A stretch of 12,009 bases of DNA from Firmicutes bacterium CAG:194 (lineage in GTDB: Bacteria > Bacillota > Clostridia > Lachnospirales > Lachnospiraceae). Of the stretch, positions 7,096 to 12,009 are shown in pieces. The stretch covers positions 1 through 12,009 of the forward strand of contig HF995199.1 of the NCBI GenBank assembly GCA_000432915.1. Direction: 5' to 3'. Under the pieces are notes generated by a model. That model worked only from the letters and a program-made list of their open reading frames with translations, had not been told where the DNA came from and made no database searches. Positions within the stretch are counted from its first letter, which is position 1; every line of letters starts with the position of its first letter. Both the position numbers and the translations under genes were made by a program.

Positions 7096-8541
7096 ATGAA
7101 GAAATCGCTTTATCTGAAATTTGTTCTGGCGTATGTTATCTTTGGATTTTTCAGCTTTATTGTGGTAGCAACCTTCTCCTCTTCTCTTATCAATGAAAGA
7201 GTCAAAAGCGAAAATGCCGAATCACTTTACGCAGAAGCATCCATGGTATCAAAAACATATGCCGCCGAGCTTTACAACAATGAAATTACCATTGAATCTG
7301 TCTATCATCAGCTACATGCACTCGGAACATATTTGTCGTCTACAATATGGCTTGTAAATCCTTCCGGAACAGTACTGGTTAATTCCGATAAACAGCCGGA
7401 TGTGGCAAATCCACAGATCATTGACAATTTTACACCATCTATCACCGCTGATTCCTACTATACGACCGGTGATTTTTTTGGAGAATATGAACAGAATATG
7501 CTGATCATTTTCAGCCCGATCACATCCAATTATAAGATCCAGGGATATGTGATCATTGTAAAGCCGATTTCACTCTTAAATGAGCAGGGAAACGGCTATC
7601 TGACGATCATGTACATCACCATGGTTCTGTTGCTTTTACTTTCCTTGATCATCCTTCTGTTTTTTACGGAAATGTTTTATATTCCGCTGCGCAAGGTCAT
7701 TTATGCCACAGAGCAGTATGCCAGCGGTAACATGCACTATGAATTTACCGTTGAAAGCAATGATGAAATGGGCTATCTTGCCGGAACGCTGAACTATATG
7801 GCAAGCGAGATCGCCAGATCGGAAGACAACCAGAAGAAATTTGTTGCAAATGTTTCCCACGACTTCCGCTCTCCGCTGACTTCGATCAAGGGTTACCTCG
7901 AAGCAATGCTCGACGGGACGATCCCACCGGAAATGCACGAAAAATATCTGCACATCGTATTAAATGAAACAGAACGTCTGACCAAGCTGACAAACAGTCT
8001 GCTGCAGCTTAACAACCTAAATACAAAGGGCATGGTGTTGGAAAAATCTGTATTTGATATGAATCAGGTGATCCGCGATACGGTCGCAACCTTTGAGGGT
8101 TCCTGCGAGCAGCGGCAGATCAGCATTGCTCTCACTTTAACAGGAAATGTCATGCATGTGGTGGGCGACAAAAGCAAGATCCAGCAGGTTTTATACAATC
8201 TGCTCGATAATGCCATCAAATTTTCCCACAATAACTCTACGATCACGATCGAAACAAGAGAAAAGAAAAATAAGCTGTTTGTTTCCGTTAAAGATACAGG
8301 AATCGGAATTCCAAAAGACAGTCTCAACCTGATCTTTGACCGTTTTTACAAAACCGATCTTTCCCGTGGCAAGGACAAGAAAGGAACCGGTCTCGGTCTG
8401 AGTATTGCCAAGGAGATCATTCATTCCCACGGCGAAAACATCAATGTCATCAGTACGGAAGGGGTCGGTACGGAATTTATCTTCACAATCGCCCGCGCAG
8501 AGGATGATGACGAGGATGAGGAAATGACTGAAGATAAATAA
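7096..8541 (+). CDS. Transmembrane sensor histidine kinase (HAMP, HisKA, HATPase_c)
   Basis: 481 residues. TM1 at about 5-27, an extracytoplasmic sensor of about 140 residues (28-167, fold probably PAS/dCache-like but not recognised), TM2 at 168-190, HAMP about 191-243, and HisKA with H255 in NVSHDFRSPLTSIKGY. HATPase has the N box with N372 in NLLDNAIKF, then DTGIGIP and GTGLGLSIAKEI. All catalytic boxes are intact, so it should autophosphorylate H255 and pass phosphate to D55 of the regulator just upstream. General class is PhoR/ResE/WalK-like. The C-terminus ends in an acidic tail (EDDDEDEE) beyond the usual ATPase end. The start is the ATG at 7096, preceded by GGGAG at 5 nt; an in-frame ATG at 7066 lies inside the regulator gene and lacks such a site. 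The signal sensed is unknown. Confidence 0.93.
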   Translation: MKKSLYLKFVLAYVIFGFFSFIVVATFSSSLINERVKSENAESLYAEASMVSKTYAAELYNNEITIESVYHQLHALGTYLSSTIWLVNPSGTVLVNSDKQPDVANPQIIDNFTPSITADSYYTTGDFFGEYEQNMLIIFSPITSNYKIQGYVIIVKPISLLNEQGNGYLTIMYITMVLLLLLSLIILLFFTEMFYIPLRKVIYATEQYASGNMHYEFTVESNDEMGYLAGTLNYMASEIARSEDNQKKFVANVSHDFRSPLTSIKGYLEAMLDGTIPPEMHEKYLHIVLNETERLTKLTNSLLQLNNLNTKGMVLEKSVFDMNQVIRDTVATFEGSCEQRQISIALTLTGNVMHVVGDKSKIQQVLYNLLDNAIKFSHNNSTITIETREKKNKLFVSVKDTGIGIPKDSLNLIFDRFYKTDLSRGKDKKGTGLGLSIAKEIIHSHGENINVISTEGVGTEFIFTIARAEDDDEDEEMTEDK

Positions 8542-8546
8542 CAGTT

Positions 8547-8555
8547 AAAAAGGAG
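8547..8555 (+). promoter_or_regulatory. Orphan Shine-Dalgarno sequence
   Basis: AAAAAGGAG lies 5 nt after the kinase stop codon but no start codon follows at a usable distance; instead the 50-bp repeat begins 3 nt later. It looks like the translation signal of a gene whose 5' end has been lost. Inference. Confidence 0.4.
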
Positions 8556-8557
8556 CT

Positions 8558-8607
8558 CGCATAGAAACGCAATCACGTTTGCCTACCCTGCGATTTCATA
8601 GTTTTAT
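8558..8607 (+). repeat. 50-bp repeat, partial copy of the hairpin element at 10918-11085
   Basis: By eye these 50 bases are identical to 10926-10975, in the same orientation. They correspond to most of the left arm of the larger element, lacking its first 8 bases (GGGGTTAC), the central hairpin and the right arm. Sequences on both sides diverge at once (ACAGGATC here, TTACACGT there). It is therefore a truncated copy, possibly left by excision or recombination. Confidence 0.85.
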
Positions 8608-8717
8608 ACAGGATCATTCAAAACGGAGAGGAGATTCGCTATCTGGATCTGCCCAAACCGGATCAGATCAGAAAAATATTAAATTATACTGCAAAAATGG
8701 CAAGTAAGGGAGAGTAA
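8608..8717 (+). pseudogene. C-terminal remnant of an unidentified gene
   Basis: Directly after the repeat, one frame reads as natural-looking protein for about 36 codons and ends at TAA (8715-8717), 2 nt before the lrp start codon. It includes IQNGEEIRYLDLPKPDQIRK and ends KMASKGE. Codon choice resembles the neighbours, and the residue mix (amphipathic, Lys/Arg/Glu-rich) is that of a real protein end. The frame runs back into the repeat and meets TAG at 8562, with no usable start. With the orphan ribosome binding site upstream, the simplest reading is a gene between the kinase and lrp that lost its 5' part. I do not recognise the family. The stretch also supplies GGGAG as the lrp ribosome binding site. 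Confidence 0.45.
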
Positions 8718-8719
8718 AA

Positions 8720-9202
8720 ATGAGAGAAAGAATTTTATCTATAATTGAAAAAAACAGCCGTATTGATCTGCATGAGCTGGCAGTTATCATGGGCGAGCCT
8801 GAGATCGAGGTTGCTAACGAGCTGAAAAGAATGGAAGAGGAAGGTATTATCTGTGGTTATCATACACTGATCGACTGGGAGAAGACCAATATCGAAAAGG
8901 TATCCGCTCTGATCGAGGTACGTGTGACACCACAGAGAGGACAGGGCTTTGACAATATCGCAGAACGTATTTACAAATATCCGGAAGTAAATTCCGTTTA
9001 TCTGATCTCCGGCGGCTATGATCTGCTTGTGACACTGGAAGGCCGTACTTTAAAGGAAGTATCCAAGTTTGTATCAGATAAGCTTTCCACACTGGATTCC
9101 GTACTGAGCACAGCAACACACTTTATCCTGAAGAAATACAAGGATCACGGTACGATCCTGACAAAGAAATATGAAGATGAAAGGATTAAGGTGACACCAT
9201 GA
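8720..9202 (+). CDS. Lrp/AsnC-family transcriptional regulator
   Basis: 160 residues, typical for the family. An N-terminal winged helix-turn-helix (residues about 3-50, recognition region around 17-40) is followed by a RAM (regulation of amino acid metabolism) ligand-binding domain at about 60-140 with the conserved glycine turn SGGYDLLVTLEG (97-108). Such proteins form octamers or larger assemblies and bind an amino acid between RAM domains. GGGAG lies 7 nt before the ATG. Its TGA stop overlaps the ATG of the aminotransferase (ATGA), so the two are translationally coupled and the regulator most likely controls that operon. No clear promoter was found upstream: a TATACT at 8685-8690 has no acceptable -35, so either the promoter is weak or transcription reads in from the kinase operon. 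The ligand is unknown. Confidence 0.93.
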   Translation: MRERILSIIEKNSRIDLHELAVIMGEPEIEVANELKRMEEEGIICGYHTLIDWEKTNIEKVSALIEVRVTPQRGQGFDNIAERIYKYPEVNSVYLISGGYDLLVTLEGRTLKEVSKFVSDKLSTLDSVLSTATHFILKKYKDHGTILTKKYEDERIKVTP

Positions 9203-10371
9203 GAAATCCGTTAGCTGAGCAGGTTGTTTCTTTGAAACCATCCGGTATCCGGAAGTTTTTCGATCTGGTGGCTGAAATGCCGGATGCTATTTCACTTGGT
9301 GTAGGTGAGCCTGATTTTGATACACCGTGGCATATCCGTGATGAGGGTATTTATTCTCTGGAAAAGGGAAGAACGTTTTATACATCAAATGCAGGTCTGA
9401 AAGAGCTCAGACAGGAGATCTGCAATTACTTAAATCGTAAGCTGGGCGTAACTTATGACGCTGATCACGAAGTGCTGATCACGGTCGGTGGTTCCGAAGC
9501 AATTGATATCGGACTTCGTGCCATGATCAATCCGGGAAAAGGCGAAGAAGTGCTGATTCCACAGCCAAGCTACGTATCCTACGAACCGTGTGCGATCTTA
9601 GCCGGAGCAAAACCGGTCATCATAGAGCTGAAGCATGAAAACGAGTTCCGTCTGACTGCAGAGGAGCTGGAAGCAGCGATCACAGAAAACAGCAAGATAC
9701 TGATCCTGCCTTTCCCAAACAATCCGACAGGTGCGATCATGGAACGGAAAGATCTTGAAGCGATTGCAGAGGTCATTGAAAAGCATGATCTGTTCGTGAT
9801 CTCCGATGAGATCTATTCAGAGCTGAATTATAACGGTGAGCATGTATCCATTGTCTGTCTGCCGGGCATGAAGGAAAGAACGATCCTGATCAATGGTTTT
9901 TCTAAGGCATTTGCCATGACAGGCTGGAGACTGGGGTATGCGACAGGTCCTGCAGCAATCATCCGGCAGATGACAAAGATCCATCAGTTTGCGATCATGT
10001 GTGCACCGACCACAAGCCAGTATGCAGCTGTAGAAGCATTGAAAAACGGAGAAGAAGATGTACTTACGATGCGTGAAGCATACAACCAGAGAAGAAGATA
10101 TCTGATGCATGCATTTAAAGAAATGGGGCTGGAATGCTTTGAGCCGTTTGGTGCATTTTATGTATTCCCATGCATCAAAGAATTCGGTATGACGAGCGAG
10201 GAATTTGCAACGCGTCTTCTGCAGGAGGAAAAGGTTGCAGTTGTTCCGGGCACGGCATTTGGCGACTGCGGCGAAGGTTTCCTGCGTATTTCTTATGCTT
10301 ATTCGCTGGAAGATCTGAAGCTGGCAATCGGAAGAATTCAGGAATTCATTACAAGACTCCGTCAGAAATAA
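9199..10371 (+). CDS. Class I/II PLP-dependent aminotransferase
   Basis: 390 residues, full length. Fold-type I aminotransferase that moves an amino group between an amino acid and a 2-oxo acid in the cytoplasm. The Schiff-base lysine is K236 in NGFSKAFAMTGWRLGY. Other cofactor and substrate residues are N175 in PNNPTG, D203 and Y206 in SDEIY, and the substrate carboxylate arginine R363 in FLRISYA. It resembles the AspC/PatA-like group (aspartate, aromatic or alanine donors); substrate cannot be fixed from sequence alone. It overlaps the lrp stop by 4 nt (ATGA). This lrp-aminotransferase pairing is familiar from Clostridia and suggests feedback by the amino acid concerned. TrmL follows 23 nt downstream. 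Confidence 0.94.
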   Translation: MRNPLAEQVVSLKPSGIRKFFDLVAEMPDAISLGVGEPDFDTPWHIRDEGIYSLEKGRTFYTSNAGLKELRQEICNYLNRKLGVTYDADHEVLITVGGSEAIDIGLRAMINPGKGEEVLIPQPSYVSYEPCAILAGAKPVIIELKHENEFRLTAEELEAAITENSKILILPFPNNPTGAIMERKDLEAIAEVIEKHDLFVISDEIYSELNYNGEHVSIVCLPGMKERTILINGFSKAFAMTGWRLGYATGPAAIIRQMTKIHQFAIMCAPTTSQYAAVEALKNGEEDVLTMREAYNQRRRYLMHAFKEMGLECFEPFGAFYVFPCIKEFGMTSEEFATRLLQEEKVAVVPGTAFGDCGEGFLRISYAYSLEDLKLAIGRIQEFITRLRQK

Positions 10372-10394
10372 TCATAGATGGAAAAGGAACAACT

Positions 10395-10898
10395 ATGCAT
10401 ATTATATTACATCAGCCGGAAATACCGGCAAATACGGGAAATATCGGAAGAACCTGTGTTGCAACAGGAACAAGCCTGCATCTGATCGAACCTTTGGGCT
10501 TCCGCCTGAATGAAAAAGAGATCAAACGCGCCGGTATGGATTATTGGGAGCATCTGGATGTGACAAGATATGTGAATTTTGAGGAATTCAAAGAAAAGCA
10601 TCCGGGCGCTAAGATCTGGATGGCGACAACGAAGGCAAAGCACAGTTATACGGATGTTTCTTTCGGACCGGATGATTTCATCATGTTCGGAAAGGAAAGT
10701 GCGGGGATTCCGGAAGAAATACTGGTTGAGTATGAGCCGACCTGTATCCGTATTCCGATGCTGCCACAGATCCGTTCGCTGAATCTCTCCAATTCCGTAG
10801 CGATCGTGCTTTACGAAGCACTCCGCCAGAATAATTTTGAGAGTATGGAGCAGTCCGGAAATCTGCACAGGCTGCATTGGAAGTCGGAGGAAGAATAA
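10395..10898 (+). CDS. trmL: tRNA (cytidine/uridine-34-2'-O)-methyltransferase TrmL, SPOUT family
   Basis: 167 residues. TrmL dimers methylate the ribose 2'-OH of the wobble nucleotide of certain tRNA-Leu species using SAM. The three SpoU motifs are present: NTGNIGRTC (13-21), FGKESAGIPEEI (98-109) and the knot segment IPMLPQIRSLNLSNSVAIVLYE (120-141). The protein is only the catalytic knot, with no extra RNA-binding domain, as expected for TrmL rather than TrmH. The start is the ATG at 10395, with AAGGA 6 nt upstream; the frame is open back to 10170, but that part lies inside the aminotransferase gene and is not coding. Last gene of the lrp unit. An acidic Ser/Glu tail (KSEEE) ends the protein. 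Confidence 0.93.
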   Translation: MHIILHQPEIPANTGNIGRTCVATGTSLHLIEPLGFRLNEKEIKRAGMDYWEHLDVTRYVNFEEFKEKHPGAKIWMATTKAKHSYTDVSFGPDDFIMFGKESAGIPEEILVEYEPTCIRIPMLPQIRSLNLSNSVAIVLYEALRQNNFESMEQSGNLHRLHWKSEEE

Positions 10899-10917
10899 AT
10901 CATAAGTATCAAATAAC

Positions 10918-11085
10918 GGGGTTACCGCATAGAAACGCAATCACGTTTGCCTACCCTGCGATTTCATAGTTTTATTTACACGTGTTCCCCTGCCACAATA
11001 AAAGCGTCTGTGGCGGGAACCCGGTAAAAAACTATGAAATCTCGGTCGGCTACACTATCGATTGCTTATTCTATGCGGTAACCCC
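10918..11085. repeat. 168-bp long-inverted-repeat (MITE-like) hairpin element
   Basis: The arms 10918-10973 and 11028-11085 are imperfect inverted repeats. The outer 17 bases (GGGGTTACCGCATAGAA) and the inner 14 (GATTTCATAGTTTT) match perfectly, and the middle has diverged. The centre holds a second strong stem: GTTCCCCTGCCACA (10984-10997) against TGTGGCGGGAAC (11009-11020), with an 11-nt loop. The whole can fold into one long hairpin. It starts 19 nt after the trmL stop and is followed by TGTTTTTT, so it may also end trmL transcription. There is no coding potential and no obvious target-site duplication. A partial copy lies at 8558-8607. It could be a MITE, a dispersed intergenic hairpin repeat, or a structured RNA; seen structure is solid, nature is inferred. 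Confidence 0.8.
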
Positions 11086-11177
11086 TGTTTTTTATCCAGA
11101 TAATTGCATAGGTGCAGGGTGTCATGTAGCCATTAAATAATTGGAGATGGAACGGAAGTAAATAACAGTATAGGATT
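11086..11177. other. Intergenic sequence with no recognised feature
   Basis: With the hairpin element and the terminator this makes up the 329-base gene-free stretch between trmL and the AraC gene. After the T run at the element's edge it is AT-rich, and I see no promoter, ORF with a ribosome binding site, or RNA gene in it. Confidence 0.5.
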
Positions 11178-11225
11178 AAAAGAGGTTCTAATGAGATTCG
11201 TCGCATAAAGAGCCTCTTTTTGTTG
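11178..11225. terminator. Probable bidirectional intrinsic terminator
   Basis: AAAAGAGGTTC (11178-11188) pairs with GAGCCTCTTTT (11210-11220), with one G-T pair and a 21-nt loop. On the plus strand TTTTT follows; on the minus strand the stem ends in TTTT and lies just past the AraC-gene stop. It sits between two convergent units, so it can serve both. The large loop lowers certainty. Confidence 0.6.
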
Positions 11226-11227
11226 CT

Positions 11228-12009
11228 TTATTTTAAAAGTTTTCGATATTCGGATGGCGAACAGCCTTTTAGTTTATGAAACAGTCGACTAAAATACAGT
11301 GGGTTATCGTAACCGACAATGCGTGCAATTTCATTTACAGCGTAATTTGTGGTTTCCAATAACATCTGGGCATTCGTGATTCGGATGGAGGTGATGAACT
11401 GCATTGGTGTTGTACCGGTAGATTTTTTGAAATTCCGAATAAACCAACTGACACTCATTCCTCTGGAAGCTGCATATTCTTCAATGTTGATATCACGGTT
11501 ATAGTTTTCGTTAAAATAGGACGCTGCAGTATCCATTTCATGATCGAGGTATTCATTTTTTAGTACATGTTTGTGGGTAAGCTCCCGGTGAAAGACGATC
11601 AGTAAATGACGCAGTAATAGTGCCAGCATTTCTTCGTAGTCATCCTGGCATCTTTGCAATTCTAAAATAATTCGTTTAAAAATACGTTCATATTCCAAGG
11701 ATGTTCCAACATGGAAGATGCGCTGGTCATTCGGGAAACCATAACTTCTTAAAATATTCTTTACATCATTTCCGGTAAAATGTACCCAGTAAACTTCTGT
11801 TTTATCAATGCCATAGTATTCATATTTCTGAAATTCCTTGGGGCGGTAAAGTACTATGTTGCCTGCTGTAACGAGGGTATCGTCATCTGTGTTGTCAAAA
11901 TGAAAATGCGCTCGTCCGGCTGCTATATAGATGATTTGAAAGTCAAGTCTTCCTCTGGGACGATAAGTGGGAAGCTTTTGGTGTGAGGATAGACGATAGG
12001 TGCCACAGC
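11228..12009 (-). CDS. AraC-family transcriptional regulator, 5' end outside the window
   Basis: The frame is open from its stop at 11228 to the window edge, giving 259 visible residues; probably only about 20 N-terminal ones are missing. The N-terminal part is an AraC-type cupin sugar/effector-binding domain (TYRPRGRLDFQIIYIAAG near the edge, then VTAGNIVLYRP, then YWVHFTG). The C-terminal roughly 100 residues hold two helix-turn-helix motifs, with INIEEYAASRGMSVSWFIRNF, IVGYDNPLYFSRLFHK and the end GCSPSEYRKLLK. Such regulators usually activate nearby carbohydrate-use genes, which would lie to the right of the window. A shorter reading from a TTG at 11698 is rejected because it removes the cupin domain. 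Base composition is visibly more AT-rich than in the other genes here, which may mark a different history. Function beyond family is unknown. Confidence 0.9.
   Translation of the reverse strand, partial: CGTYRLSSHQKLPTYRPRGRLDFQIIYIAAGRAHFHFDNTDDDTLVTAGNIVLYRPKEFQKYEYYGIDKTEVYWVHFTGNDVKNILRSYGFPNDQRIFHVGTSLEYERIFKRIILELQRCQDDYEEMLALLLRHLLIVFHRELTHKHVLKNEYLDHEMDTAASYFNENYNRDINIEEYAASRGMSVSWFIRNFKKSTGTTPMQFITSIRITNAQMLLETTNYAVNEIARIVGYDNPLYFSRLFHKLKGCSPSEYRKLLK

Noticed and set aside
8685..8690. TATACT as a -10 for the lrp operon
   Set aside because: No -35 at 16-18 bp and no TG extension; it falls in the gene-remnant frame. Left as a weak possibility only.
10170..10394. 5' extension of the trmL frame into the aminotransferase gene
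   Set aside because: It overlaps a PLP enzyme with intact C-terminal motifs in another frame; the TrmL family start MHIILHQPEIPANTGN has its own AAGGA site at 10384.
11191..11208. Five-codon ORF (ATG to TAA) with an AGAGG stretch upstream, inside the terminator loop
   Set aside because: It is too short to distinguish from chance, and no regulated gene follows on the plus strand.
8542..11227. CRISPR array or phage attachment site from the repeated 50-mer
   Set aside because: Only two copies 2.4 kb apart, no spacers of regular size, no cas genes, integrase or tRNA gene nearby.

Overview
The window reads as chromosomal DNA of a low-to-mid GC Clostridia bacterium, most likely family Lachnospiraceae. 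The evidence is AGGAG-type ribosome binding sites, Firmicutes versions of MutS2 and YhaM, and protein sequence flavour; this is recognition from memory, not a search. Most of it is densely packed core-genome DNA. No prophage, CRISPR array, toxin or defence genes, rRNA or tRNA were seen.

Layout. The left arm (1-3870) is a minus-strand operon transcribed leftward: a membrane-anchored HtrA-like protein with PDZ domain, a YhaM-type 3'-5' exoribonuclease, and a RumA/RlmD-type 23S rRNA uracil methyltransferase. After the RlmD stop codon the same frame stays open to the window edge and encodes what looks like the RlmD C-terminal extension. A short divergent promoter region (about 3900-3990) separates this from a plus-strand operon: mutS2, an OmpR-type response regulator and a HAMP-containing histidine kinase (3994-8541). 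Next comes a 178-bp scar (8542-8719) holding an orphan Shine-Dalgarno sequence, a 50-bp repeat, and the apparent C-terminal tail of a lost gene. A third unit (8720-10898) encodes an Lrp/AsnC regulator translationally coupled (ATGA overlap) to a class I/II aminotransferase, then TrmL, a tRNA wobble-nucleotide 2'-O-methyltransferase. It is followed by a 168-bp long-hairpin element (10918-11085) whose left arm contains the same 50 bp seen at 8558. The right end carries an AraC-family regulator on the minus strand, cut by the window edge, facing a probable terminator shared with the unit to its left.

How the genes may work together. Several genes concern RNA and ribosome maintenance: rRNA methylation, RNA decay, MutS2 (linked to collided-ribosome rescue in Bacillus), and tRNA wobble methylation. 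The two-component pair probably shares transcripts with mutS2 (14-nt gap). The Lrp regulator probably controls the aminotransferase in response to an amino acid. The clearest oddities are the HtrA-like protein, which has lost recognisable forms of all three catalytic motifs, the stop codon that cuts off the RlmD extension, and the repeat pair that flanks the lrp unit next to a gene remnant. I found no clear multi-gene novel system.
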